This document shows positions 1-7,412 of a stretch of 64,000 nt of DNA, piece after piece. Source of the stretch: Heritagella caecorum (GTDB taxonomy: Bacteria > Bacillota > Clostridia > Oscillospirales > Acutalibacteraceae); the NCBI GenBank assembly GCA_904419035.1, contig CAJFQL010000001.1, forward strand, positions 62,001 through 126,000, given 5' to 3'. Numbering within the stretch: the first letter of the stretch is position 1; each line of letters starts with the position of its first letter. A model generated the notes under the pieces. That model had not been told where the DNA came from. It ran no database searches and saw only the letters and a list, made by a program, of their open reading frames with translations. Position numbers and translations under genes: made by a program.

Positions 1-99
1 GCTCAAATGCAGCAAGCCGCCAATTCGAATCCACTTGCGAAAGTAAAACCAAAAAAGAAACCGGCAAGCGAAAACACAGATAAACCTATCAATAAATAA
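1..99 (+). CDS. C-terminal end of an unidentified protein (partial)
   Basis: The plus strand is open from the first base to a TAA at 97-99 and encodes 32 residues. The tail is low-complexity and rich in Lys, Pro, Ala and Asn. A stem-loop follows immediately, as expected for a real gene end. The tail alone is not enough to name a family, and the gene could also be a short ORF that only happens to end here. Confidence 0.4.
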   Translation, partial: AQMQQAANSNPLAKVKPKKKPASENTDKPINK

Positions 100-102
100 A
101 AA

Positions 103-131
103 ACGCCAGCAAAAAGCTGGCATTTTTTATT
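103..131. terminator. Bidirectional intrinsic terminator
   Basis: A perfect GCCAGC/GCTGGC stem (105-110 and 116-121) with an AAAAA loop is flanked by A-rich sequence on the left and T-rich sequence on the right. It can therefore end both the plus-strand gene that stops at 99 and the minus-strand DUF3841 gene that stops at 127. Confidence 0.75.
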
Positions 132-654
132 TATTAAATAAATTTTTAACTTTATCCACCAATGATTCACTTTGCGTATTAGATACCGCCTCGTTTTCCT
201 GAACAATCCAGGAAGGATCAATTTTTTCCAAAACGACCTGCGGGATTTTATATTTTTTAGGAGGACGCTGAGTGGTCAACGACTCGATAATGGCGTCTAG
301 CTCTTTTTGCGGCATATAATCGAGGTAAATTGGATTGACCGACCGGTAATTGACCGGATTGATATATTTGATATTGTGTAAAAATTGCGCCCAATCATCA
401 TATTCCGTCAGGTGAACCTGTTCATCCGGAACATCCAGCGTGAATTTTACACTGCTGGCCCCTGCCCCATTTGTGCATTGCCGGTAGCCACGCAATACAC
501 CAAAGATGGGACATTCACAGGAAAGGCCTAACATCTGGATCAAACATTTATAAGCCTTATTTAAATTTTGGTTAACACTGGGAAGTGCCTGATACACTTT
601 CCCTTCTTCCAAAATTTTCTTCACTACAGGCGATTGATACGTCTCCACAATCAT
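127..654 (-). CDS. DUF3841 family protein
   Basis: The product is 175 residues of unknown function. It shows the layout I associate with DUF3841: an N-terminal TYQSP segment followed by ILEEGKVY (residues 5-21), a central AYKCLIQML, a CPIFGVLRGYR segment near 48-58 where the family usually has YPIWAW-like residues, and KFTLDVPDEQVHLTEYDDW at 70-88. A TTG at 672 also lies in frame, but the GGAGG at 665-669 is correctly placed for the ATG at 654. That ATG overlaps the stop of the upstream ADP-ribosylglycohydrolase as ATGA, so the two are translationally coupled. No signal peptide or membrane segment is visible. The coupling suggests a role linked to ADP-ribose chemistry, but that is inference. 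Confidence 0.65.
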   Translation of the reverse strand: MIVETYQSPVVKKILEEGKVYQALPSVNQNLNKAYKCLIQMLGLSCECPIFGVLRGYRQCTNGAGASSVKFTLDVPDEQVHLTEYDDWAQFLHNIKYINPVNYRSVNPIYLDYMPQKELDAIIESLTTQRPPKKYKIPQVVLEKIDPSWIVQENEAVSNTQSESLVDKVKNLFNK

Positions 655-1454
655 ATTCTTCTTTTCCTCCAATCTTTAACCGCCCAATCATACAAAAATG
701 TATCGAGATTCCCTTGTGGGTTCGGTTTTATAAGGTAATAGCGCAACAGTTTGTCTTCATCAAAACTGGTTCCGTGAAAGAAAGCATCGGCGATGCCCCC
801 GGCAATTGCGCCAACCGTATCGGTATCACAGCGGACGCTGTATACATTCCGAATACAGTCTTCCCAATTTTCGCTTTCTAAAAAGCAACGAATAGCCAGT
901 GGAATCGAACCCTGGCATGTCAGATCAAAATGTTCAAAGGGCCGCCGCATCCATATCGGTTGAAGTTTATGATAACCAAATGTTTTTACATATTTCAGAA
1001 TTTGTTTTTTGCTGGCACCATGGGCCGCCATAAAAACACAACCGGCGGTACATACGGCCCCCTTAATCCCTTCCGGGTGATTATGGGTGCAAAGGGCGCT
1101 TTTGGCCGCTTCGCATTCGACCTGATCTAAAGTCGGATAATAGTGTCCCAAAAAGCTGACCCGCATAGCAGACCCGTTGCCAAAACTGTTGTATCCCTTT
1201 TCACTGCGGCGGTCCAGCCATTCCAAGAACATAGGCCCGTATCCCACCTTTTTATACCGCCGCCCAAATAGGCCGTACGCTTTGGCATATGAGGAATGGG
1301 TTAACACGGCATATTTGGTCGCAATGGTCATTACCGTATCATCGGTGTAACGGCTGGCCGGGGTAAATAATTCTTCTTGTCTGGGTTTAAATTTTGCCGG
1401 GTGGCTGAATTCAAACCGGGAACCTGCGATATCCCCTAAAATGGCACCATGCAT
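651..1454 (-). CDS. ADP-ribosylglycohydrolase family protein
   Basis: This 267-residue protein belongs to the family that hydrolyses ADP-ribose from modified arginine or related substrates using two Mg ions. The N-terminal GDIAGSRFEF (7-16), the metal-binding TDDT at 37-40, a GNGSAMRVS motif and a C-terminal DTDTVGAIAGGIADAFFHG are all present, so it is probably active. The open frame extends 38 codons further upstream, but those codons overlap a TATACT -10 element and lack a ribosome binding site. I start at the ATG of MHGAILGD, which matches the family; the in-frame ATG at 1466 is an alternative. It precedes the DUF3841 gene in the same transcript with an ATGA overlap. The substrate cannot be told from sequence. 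Confidence 0.88.
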   Translation of the reverse strand: MHGAILGDIAGSRFEFSHPAKFKPRQEELFTPASRYTDDTVMTIATKYAVLTHSSYAKAYGLFGRRYKKVGYGPMFLEWLDRRSEKGYNSFGNGSAMRVSFLGHYYPTLDQVECEAAKSALCTHNHPEGIKGAVCTAGCVFMAAHGASKKQILKYVKTFGYHKLQPIWMRRPFEHFDLTCQGSIPLAIRCFLESENWEDCIRNVYSVRCDTDTVGAIAGGIADAFFHGTSFDEDKLLRYYLIKPNPQGNLDTFLYDWAVKDWRKRRI

Positions 1455-1486
1455 AACAGCAAACATCCCCTTTTTTCTGCAACAAA

Positions 1487-1516
1487 AGTATACATGATTT
1501 TTTGAAAAATGGCTAT
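1487..1516 (-). promoter_or_regulatory. Candidate promoter for the ADP-ribosylglycohydrolase operon
   Basis: On the minus strand a TATACT -10 hexamer (1487-1492) lies about 17 bases downstream of a weak -35 (TAGCCA-like). Predicted initiation near 1480 is compatible with translation from 1454 and argues against the longer upstream frame. The -35 is poor, so this is tentative. Confidence 0.4.
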
Positions 1517-1649
1517 AGCTCCATGAAAAAAACTTGCCCCATTTTTCTTTTTGCTGTATACTGATCACAAAGTTCTCGATTTAAATCTGGTCTTTTGGTA
1601 GTTTTACCCCTTGAACGAAAATCAAAACTCGTTTGAAAGGAGTTTTAAG

Positions 1650-2333
1650 ATGAAACGTTTTACGGCTTTTTTACTGGCGGCCCTTCTTATAGGCTCGGCT
1701 CTACCAGGTTGTCAATCTGATTCGGATACTTCGAAAGAATCATCGATTTCTCAAGCGGCATCTTCAATAAAACCAGCAGAGAGCCCCTCCCCTTCCCCCT
1801 CTTCCAGTTCCTCGGAACCGGAGGAATCTGTTTCTTCTAAAGAGGAAGAAAAAAAGATTGAAGCGGAAGTCGATATATCCTATTACGGTGATACTGCTTT
1901 TGAAGAAGTTGAAAAGGAAGCGGAACAGTACGGCGCCATTTCCGTAAAAAAGACAGAGAAAGATACCTACCTATACACATTTTATGAAAGTGATTATGAG
2001 CGGTTTTTGAGTAACCTTCGCAAGAATATCCAGGAATCGGTCGCCAAACTCAATGAAAAAGATTCTTTCTCTTCCATTTATTCATTGTCCATCAATGATG
2101 ATCTGACTGAGCTGACGATTTATGCGGAAAGCATTTCCTACGGGGAAGGGTATGATAAGGCCATCTGCGAAGCCGTGTGGCACCTTGTTACCATGTATGA
2201 TGAATTTGCCGGGCTGGATCAAACACCGATATCTGTACAGGTCTATGACGGCGATATGAATGTGCTGGCCTACACCTCACAGTACCCGGAAGAGGAAAAA
2301 GACAAATCCGAAGAAGAAAGCAGTCAATCATAA
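1650..2333 (+). CDS. Putative lipoprotein of unknown function
   Basis: The product has 227 residues. The first 20 form a lipoprotein signal with a basic start, a hydrophobic core and a lipobox ALPGC ending at Cys21, so it should be anchored to the outer face of the membrane. Residues from about 22 to 75 are a Ser/Pro/Glu-rich linker. The rest is an acidic globular domain (about 80-215) followed by a Glu/Ser-rich tail; I do not recognise the domain. GAAAGGAG at 1635-1642 is spaced for the ATG at 1650; the open frame begins earlier at 1611 but without a ribosome binding site. It is divergent from the ADP-ribosylglycohydrolase operon. Confidence 0.75.
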   Translation: MKRFTAFLLAALLIGSALPGCQSDSDTSKESSISQAASSIKPAESPSPSPSSSSSEPEESVSSKEEEKKIEAEVDISYYGDTAFEEVEKEAEQYGAISVKKTEKDTYLYTFYESDYERFLSNLRKNIQESVAKLNEKDSFSSIYSLSINDDLTELTIYAESISYGEGYDKAICEAVWHLVTMYDEFAGLDQTPISVQVYDGDMNVLAYTSQYPEEEKDKSEEESSQS

Positions 2334-2335
2334 AG

Positions 2336-2484
2336 AAAACCTCGTTTCTTGGCGCCGCAGAATTCCCTGGCCGTCCTTGGACCGTGGAAGAATTCCGGCT
2401 TCCAACTTGCGTTCTTCCCTCTGCCAGCATGGCGTTGTTCTCAGGCAGCAGTGCTCGAACGCGTGTATAATGTCGTTTCTTCAT
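2336..2484 (-). pseudogene. Remnant of an insertion-sequence helix-turn-helix helper ORF
   Basis: The minus strand from 2484 begins MKKRHYTRVRALLPE, then AMLAEGRTQ. This closely resembles the start of the small HTH proteins encoded ahead of IS3-type transposases in clostridia. After about residue 26 the likeness continues only in other frames (for example EFFHG, then a short basic stretch ending near 2340), so at least one frameshift is needed. The original frame runs on into the antisense of the lipoprotein gene. No transposase gene or terminal repeats survive nearby. The family assignment is from memory and needs a database search. Confidence 0.45.
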
Positions 2485-2535
2485 GACAAAACCCCTTGAT
2501 GTAGTCTATTTTCCTACATCAGGGGGTCTTTTGTC
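2485..2535. terminator. Long imperfect inverted repeat, probable bidirectional terminator
   Basis: Arms at 2485-2504 and 2514-2535 form a roughly 20-bp stem with about three irregularities around a 9-base loop. T-rich runs lie on the right and A-rich runs on the left. It sits downstream of the polysaccharide deacetylase (stop at 2585, minus strand). It also directly abuts the ATG of the IS remnant, so it may partly derive from that element. Confidence 0.55.
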
Positions 2536-2584
2536 ACTGTCCATTTTTTCTGGCCCGATTCACTTACAGCTCCAGGAAACTTTT

Positions 2585-3658
2585 TTATTTGGTTTTCGAA
2601 GATCCCAATTTCGCCATTTGCCAATCGCTCAGCTGTATATCCTTATTTTTCAAAGCGGCATCAATAAACGGTTCCGAAGTAAAGATGTAATAATGGGTAG
2701 GATCTAACGTACCATCCAATGCCCGGAATTCGTATCCCTCGGCTATAGCTTCCGGAAGAATTCGCTTCAAGGCTTCGATCGTGGTTTCTTTTCCAAAGGT
2801 GTTATGCATCAGGACAATATTGCACCCTTTGTGAATGGCACCCATGGTATTCTGGTAGATCACATCGGCTGGCACATGATTGCCCGCAGCATCACCGGAA
2901 TCACAATCCCAGTCGTAGTAAATAAATCCGCGGCCTACCATTTCGTCGATAACCTCGTTACGAATTTTTTCGTTATAGCCATTTTTGCTGCCGCCCGGAA
3001 AACGGAAAAAATTCGCCGGTTCTTTACCGGAAATTTCCTTAATCAGTGTATACATCTTTTCAAAATCTTTGTAATAAGCTTCCGGTGATGCATACACTTC
3101 TTGCATTTTATGGGAATACGTATGAACGGCGACGGTATGACCTTGATCGACACAATCTTTAATGACATCCACGTATTTTTGCTGGTTAGCCGTTTGGCAG
3201 CAATCAAAGAAAGTAGCTTTGGCATTGTATTGGGCCAGCAACGCCAACAAATCTTTGGTGGTATCGCAGGGACCGTCATCGAACGTGAGATAGACTACCT
3301 TTTCATTGTCATCCAGAATATTCATCTTGGGCCGATCGGTAACATGCAAGCCGCCTTCCGGTACGGCTGTTTCGGAAGAAGATAGCGAAGAGTCATCCTC
3401 TTTTTGCGATGACGAGGGGTCCGGTTGTTCCGAAGGGGTTGACTCTTCACCGGTTTCCTCATGATCGGACGAATTTGTTGATTCTACTGTAGAAGTGGAA
3501 TCTTCCCCCGGCCCGGCGGGAACCTGGGTAAAATGCTGCACTAGGAAATAGCCTGCTACTGACAGCGAGGCTACGCACACACACAAGAGCAAAATGATGC
3601 TAATGTGCCGACGTAATCTTCTTTTCCGACGAGACGCATAGTGTTGGTTGTGATACAT
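2585..3658 (-). CDS. Membrane-anchored polysaccharide deacetylase (NodB domain)
   Basis: The protein has 357 residues. A basic N-terminus (Arg/Lys cluster at 10-17) is followed by one membrane helix at about 20-40. Then comes a Ser/Thr/Glu-rich linker to about 110 and a NodB homology domain. The metal and catalytic motifs are intact: TFDDGP at 125-130, HTYSH with metal ligands H179 and H183, a later RFPGGS and DWDCDSGD, and VLMHNTFG near the C-terminus. It should remove N-acetyl groups from peptidoglycan or another envelope glycan outside the cell. GGTGGAGA is best spaced for the second ATG (3658); the ATG at 3664 is possible. The gene appears monocistronic. Clostridia often carry several such enzymes, so the glycan cannot be specified. 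Confidence 0.88.
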   Translation of the reverse strand: MYHNQHYASRRKRRLRRHISIILLLCVCVASLSVAGYFLVQHFTQVPAGPGEDSTSTVESTNSSDHEETGEESTPSEQPDPSSSQKEDDSSLSSSETAVPEGGLHVTDRPKMNILDDNEKVVYLTFDDGPCDTTKDLLALLAQYNAKATFFDCCQTANQQKYVDVIKDCVDQGHTVAVHTYSHKMQEVYASPEAYYKDFEKMYTLIKEISGKEPANFFRFPGGSKNGYNEKIRNEVIDEMVGRGFIYYDWDCDSGDAAGNHVPADVIYQNTMGAIHKGCNIVLMHNTFGKETTIEALKRILPEAIAEGYEFRALDGTLDPTHYYIFTSEPFIDAALKNKDIQLSDWQMAKLGSSKTK

Positions 3659-3765
3659 CTTCATAAATCTCCACCTACTTATCAGTGTAATGATCCCTAT
3701 TGATCATCCACACTCATTATACACACGCAACCATAAAACATCAACGGATTTTTCGTCAAAAAAAA

Positions 3766-3806
3766 GCAAAAATTCCGCACGTTCTACACGGAACCTTTGC
3801 TTTTTT
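3766..3806 (-). terminator. Probable intrinsic terminator
   Basis: Interrupted arms 3766-3777 and 3789-3800 (GCAAA..TTCCG pairing with CGGAA..TTTGC) have A-rich sequence to the left and a T run to the right. It lies in the intergenic region downstream of the minus-strand gene that stops at 3826. Confidence 0.6.
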
Positions 3807-3825
3807 GAAATCCAAGTTTTTTCAC

Positions 3826-4848
3826 TTATGATTTATGGTCTTCCCTACCAGCATCCATAAAGACTTGCTCAGCTTCGGCTACTTCGCGTTTGACCAATTT
3901 CCCGTTGATGTATACAAATTCGGGCTTTTTCTCTTCCCACTCTTCATCGAGCTCATCGCGAAAGAATTCATTATCTTCCAGTGCTCTCTGTTCTTCATCT
4001 TTGATCTTCGGTTCTTCTTTGCTATAGTACGGTTTAATGAGATACCGTTCCAAAATGGGATAAACGGCAAAGTTCACCAAATACGAACAGTACGAGAAAA
4101 ACAGCAGGATGACAAAGAATATGGCAATCAAGGCGGTCAATCCCATAATATCGCTCATGTAAAAAAGGAATGCGATAAACAAAAAGTTAATAGTCAGAAG
4201 GAAATTCCGGCCAAACCCCACCAGGGCAAAGATGAAAGCGTTCTTATAGGCCTGCTTTAATGTGAGTTCAAAAGTAACCAGCATCACCGGCATGTAGTAC
4301 TGGGCAAAGATCATAATGAGGAAAAACAGCATGCACAGCCCTAGAGGAATGGACGAATACCAGCTGTCCAATGTTTGTGAATAGTAAATCGCTGCGAATG
4401 AGAAAATCACATAAAACAGATACAAAATAACCCCGTTTAGGAAGAACTGCTTAAAGTTCCGTTTGATCTGTTCCACAGCGTCCGAAAATACAAAGGCATG
4501 TTCTTCCCGAACAAAGTTGCGTGTTACGTATGTAAGGCCGGCTGTGAACGGATACAGCAAAATCAGCGGCAGCGGCACCACGTACATTTCATACAAATTT
4601 AATACAAATGGCTCATTTGCCGACAAATTCAGTTCCAACCCGATACGCGGAATGCCGGGTACTACCAGCAGAACAATGCAAAGAGCGGCTGTAATGATGG
4701 CCGGGATCAAAAAGAGCAAGTTCAGCTGCACCAGTTTGGAAAATTTGCGCCCCAAAATTTGGAAAAAACGGGCAATTGCTGGGCTATCGGGTTCATCTTT
4801 ACTTACACCGGGACCCGGGCGAGTAAAGCGTGCGCTAAAAAGAGACAA
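3826..4848 (-). CDS. YesL/DUF624-like multi-pass membrane protein
   Basis: This 340-residue membrane protein has six or so hydrophobic segments between about 40 and 270 and a charged cytoplasmic tail (about 275-340) rich in Glu and Lys. The N-terminus, SLFSARFTRPGPGVSKDEP, and the later RKFSKLVQLNLLFLIP resemble the DUF624/YesL group common in Firmicutes. The frame is open from 4899, but the only good ribosome binding site (GAGGAG) precedes a TTG at 4848, and that start gives the expected MSLFSARF beginning. It follows the SpoIIM-like gene by 54 bases and is probably cotranscribed with it. YesL-type proteins are often linked to carbohydrate transport loci, but nothing here shows that; the function is unknown. 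Confidence 0.6.
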   Translation of the reverse strand: MSLFSARFTRPGPGVSKDEPDSPAIARFFQILGRKFSKLVQLNLLFLIPAIITAALCIVLLVVPGIPRIGLELNLSANEPFVLNLYEMYVVPLPLILLYPFTAGLTYVTRNFVREEHAFVFSDAVEQIKRNFKQFFLNGVILYLFYVIFSFAAIYYSQTLDSWYSSIPLGLCMLFFLIMIFAQYYMPVMLVTFELTLKQAYKNAFIFALVGFGRNFLLTINFLFIAFLFYMSDIMGLTALIAIFFVILLFFSYCSYLVNFAVYPILERYLIKPYYSKEEPKIKDEEQRALEDNEFFRDELDEEWEEKKPEFVYINGKLVKREVAEAEQVFMDAGREDHKS

Positions 4849-4902
4849 GAGAATCAGCTCCTCGACTAAAATAAAAACTATATGGTTTCCTATTTGCAAC
4901 TA

Positions 4903-5517
4903 CTACGCGAAAAAATTTGATAAAAACCATCCGCCAAATAAAGCCGTTCCAGAAAACTGAACTAGCACAGATATCAGTAGCAACAATGTAACAAGCAAAG
5001 TTCGGTTACTGTAGCGGTGAATCAAAGGCAATCGCTCTTTTCCGCGCATTAACGAATAGGAACAATGAACAGATTGAATAGTTTGCAGGAAAAAAGCTAT
5101 GGTTTCTACGACTAACCCGGGGAAGAACAAGAGCAAAAAACAAAAAGCACCTGCAAATCCACAATTGTCATATAAATTCCCTGCAATCAAACCGGCCCCA
5201 TAAGCTCGAAACAGAACGACAACCGGAACGATCAGCCATCCCCACAAAGACAGGCCCAGCAAATAGCAGAGTAACTGACAAAGAAACACAGAAGCAAACA
5301 AAAAGACAAATCCCTGCCAAAACGGGTCCGATAGCCGTAACTGCAATGTAGTTTGCAACTGCGTTTGCAAGGCGGCATCTTTCTGCGAAGACAGGCATCC
5401 GCCCCAGAACATGGCAATATATGCTATAAACAGCAATATATACGGTGCCATTTTAGGCCAAGTCTCTTTGAGTTTTTTCCCTTTTTCAAAGGTGTGATAT
5501 CCCGTAATTTTCAGCAT
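4903..5517 (-). CDS. SpoIIM-like integral membrane protein
   Basis: The protein has 204 residues with about five hydrophobic segments (near 27-45, 69-95, 97-120, 125-150 and 175-200). The stretch around VVVLFRAYGAGLIAGNLY, followed by a Gly/Ala-rich helix, resembles the stage II sporulation protein M (DUF95) fold. SpoIIM acts in septal peptidoglycan hydrolysis during engulfment together with SpoIID and SpoIIP, neither of which is in this window. GGGGGAG is spaced for the ATG at 5517, giving MLKITGYHTF; the frame is open from 5562. The match is loose, and it may be a paralogue without a sporulation role. Confidence 0.45.
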   Translation of the reverse strand: MLKITGYHTFEKGKKLKETWPKMAPYILLFIAYIAMFWGGCLSSQKDAALQTQLQTTLQLRLSDPFWQGFVFLFASVFLCQLLCYLLGLSLWGWLIVPVVVLFRAYGAGLIAGNLYDNCGFAGAFCFLLLFFPGLVVETIAFFLQTIQSVHCSYSLMRGKERLPLIHRYSNRTLLVTLLLLISVLVQFSGTALFGGWFLSNFFA

Positions 5518-5673
5518 GTCCCGCTCCCCCTTTTTCGTGTACCATCTAACTCTTTCTATCATCCTATGCCACGAAAAAAAAGTTATGCGTTTTACTGATT
5601 CTATATAGGATCACTTCTTTGTTCTATTATAATAGGCGAAAAACCAAAAGTGTGCAAGAGATTTACAGCAAAA

Positions 5674-5725
5674 AACGCACGAATCCGACGAAATTTATAA
5701 ATTGTTTACAAATTTCGCCGGATTC
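5674..5725 (-). terminator. Terminator of the scf operon
   Basis: Inverted repeat arms GAATCCGaCGAAATTT (5681-5696) and AAATTTCGcCGGATTC (5710-5725) match at 15 of 16 positions. On the minus strand they are followed by a T run (the A run at 5671-5676). It lies just after the scfB stop at 5734. Confidence 0.75.
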
Positions 5726-5733
5726 TGATAGGC

Positions 5734-7098
5734 TTATGATTCTTCTGCCAAGGCGGCCTGGATCATGATCGCGCACTCTACACGCTTCTTTTCCAGCTCA
5801 CAGGAAATTTCATGGGATTTGAGAATATCCCCTTCATATTGCCAGTTATTGGCGTTGCATCCGCCGCTGCAATAAAAACGGGCCCAACAGTTTTGGCACT
5901 TCTCTTTGGCGTATACATTGGCCTTCGCGAAGCGGTTCTTCATATCCAAATCCAAAGTGCCATCCATTACGTTGCCCATCTTCCATTCTTCGTTCCCTAC
6001 GAACTGATGGCAGGGATAAATGTCCCCTTCCGGTGTGACAGCCACGTATTCATTCCCACAGCTGCAACCGCGCAGACGTTTAATCGCGCAGGGTCCCTGA
6101 TTTAAATCTACCGCAAAGTGGAAGAAATTGTAATACTTACCGTTTTTGCGGTCGCGAATAATCGTTTTTGCCAAACGGTCGTATTCTTCAAATACTCTTG
6201 GCAGATCTTCTTCCTTAATGGAATATTCCAACTTTTCGTCCGATACGACCGGTTCTACGCTGATCTGGTCAAACCCAAGGTCGGCCATATGCAGCACATC
6301 ATTGGTGAAATCCAAGTTATGGCGCGTAAATGTACCACGGGCATAGTAATCTTTTCCGTTGCGGGTGGCCACCAATTTTTGGAACAACGGTACAATCCGG
6401 TCATAGCTGCCGGAACCATCAATGCGGAAACGAAGCCGGTCGTTGACTTCTTTGCGCCCGTCAAGGGACAACACGCAGTTCGACATTTCACGGTTGATAA
6501 ATTCAATTTTATCATCGTCCAGCAGCAGGCCATTGGTTGTAATGGTAAAGCGGAAATTTTTGTTGTGCTCTTTTTCCAAACTGCGGGCGTAGGCAACCAG
6601 TTCTTTGACCACATCGAAATTCATCAGCGGTTCTCCGCCAAAGAAGTCCATTTCCAGATTATGCCGGCCGGCGGAATGTTCGATCAGGAAATCGATGGCT
6701 TTCTTCCCCACTTCCAAAGGCATCAGTTTGCGTTCGCCGCCAAAGTCTCCCTTGCTGGCAAAGCAATATTCACACCGCAAATTGCAGTCGTGGGCCACAT
6801 TCAGGCACATGGATTTAATCGGAGCGGCCTGCATCATACCGGCAAATTTGGCATATTCATCTTTGGAAAACAGCATGTTTTCCTTTTGCAGTTCCTGCAG
6901 TTCCTCAAATGCTTCCCGTACCTTATCTTCCGGGAAACGAGCTGTCATATCCTGCCATACATCCTGGGGGATCTCCGTGGGAACATGGTCGGTAAAGTGA
7001 GACAGAAGCTCGTAGGGAATTTCATCCATCACGTGAACGGCACCGGAATTGGTATCCAGTACAATGCGGTAGCCGTTTTGGTCATACATATGAATCAT
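5734..7098 (-). CDS. scfB: SCIFF peptide maturase, radical SAM/SPASM thioether-forming enzyme
   Basis: This 454-residue radical SAM enzyme is expected to install sulfur-to-alpha-carbon thioether crosslinks in the six-cysteine SCIFF peptide. The N-terminal part resembles the peptide-binding RiPP recognition region. The cluster motif is C105-x3-C109-x2-C112, followed by the GGEPL motif. A Cys-rich SPASM region in the last third (CAIKRLRGCSCG, DIYPCHQ, EKCQNCWARFYCSGGC) should hold two auxiliary 4Fe-4S clusters. The ATG at 7098 has a GGAGA six bases upstream. scfA lies 87 bases upstream in the same transcript, with a 9-bp stem-loop between them that may set the precursor-to-enzyme ratio. Family and partner agree, so I am confident. 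Confidence 0.95.
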   Translation of the reverse strand: MIHMYDQNGYRIVLDTNSGAVHVMDEIPYELLSHFTDHVPTEIPQDVWQDMTARFPEDKVREAFEELQELQKENMLFSKDEYAKFAGMMQAAPIKSMCLNVAHDCNLRCEYCFASKGDFGGERKLMPLEVGKKAIDFLIEHSAGRHNLEMDFFGGEPLMNFDVVKELVAYARSLEKEHNKNFRFTITTNGLLLDDDKIEFINREMSNCVLSLDGRKEVNDRLRFRIDGSGSYDRIVPLFQKLVATRNGKDYYARGTFTRHNLDFTNDVLHMADLGFDQISVEPVVSDEKLEYSIKEEDLPRVFEEYDRLAKTIIRDRKNGKYYNFFHFAVDLNQGPCAIKRLRGCSCGNEYVAVTPEGDIYPCHQFVGNEEWKMGNVMDGTLDLDMKNRFAKANVYAKEKCQNCWARFYCSGGCNANNWQYEGDILKSHEISCELEKKRVECAIMIQAALAEES

Positions 7099-7126
7099 AA
7101 AAAATCTCCGTTAAAGTACAAAATTT

Positions 7127-7151
7127 AAGGGACAGTACAAAGCTGTCCCTT
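7127..7151 (-). promoter_or_regulatory. Intercistronic stem-loop between scfA and scfB
   Basis: A perfect 9-bp stem (AAGGGACAG 7127-7135 with CTGTCCCTT 7143-7151) has a 7-base loop. On the minus strand it is followed only by the short, broken run AAATTTT, so it is a weak terminator or a 3'-end stabilising and processing element. Partial read-through would give more scfA than scfB message, as expected for a precursor and its enzyme. Confidence 0.6.
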
Positions 7152-7185
7152 AGTGGCTGATATTTTAAAAGAATCGCAAAGAATC

Positions 7186-7332
7186 TTATTTATCAGCGTG
7201 TTCGCATTTCTGGTTTGCCACCGTGCAGGAAGTTTTGCAAGCGGACTGGCAAGAAGCCTGGCATTCACCGCAGCCGCCCTTCACAGCGCTTTCCTTCAGA
7301 TTTGCCTGATTCAGCGTTTTAATCTGTTTCAC
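7186..7332 (-). CDS. scfA: SCIFF ranthipeptide precursor (six cysteines in forty-five residues)
   Basis: A 48-residue peptide reads MKQIKTLNQANLKESAVKGG, then a core with six cysteines at 21, 24, 28, 32, 36 and 43, including CGEC, CQSACKTSC and TVANQ. This is the hallmark of the clostridial SCIFF peptide, the substrate of the adjacent radical SAM maturase. Start is GTG at 7332, preceded by GGAGGG at good spacing; the stop is TAA at 7186-7188. The non-ATG start and small size make it easy to miss. The leader (about 1-20) is the likely recognition segment; no export signal is visible. Ranthipeptides of this class have been linked to quorum-type regulation in clostridia; the role here is unknown. 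Confidence 0.95.
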   Translation of the reverse strand: MKQIKTLNQANLKESAVKGGCGECQASCQSACKTSCTVANQKCEHADK

Positions 7333-7379
7333 AAAGAGTCCCTCCGTTTCTACAGTAAACAGTAAAAAATACTGTGGTT

Positions 7380-7388
7380 ATTATAGCA
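7380..7388 (-). promoter_or_regulatory. Extended -10 promoter of scfA
   Basis: On the minus strand TGC immediately precedes a consensus TATAAT (7380-7385), an extended -10 element. No -35 hexamer is visible at 16-18 bases. The initiation site would lie near 7373, inside or beside a small ACAGTA/TACTGT hairpin (7359-7375) in the scfA 5' untranslated region. Confidence 0.65.
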
Positions 7389-7412
7389 CAATTCGTCAAA
7401 GAAAAAAAGCCC

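Noticed and set aside
3..221. Minus-strand hydrophobic frame at the window start
   Set aside because: It crosses the terminator at 103-131 and overlaps the DUF3841 gene end; no ribosome binding site.
6118..7128. Plus-strand open frame of 336 codons
   Set aside because: Antisense to scfB; composition and lack of motifs show it is a shadow.
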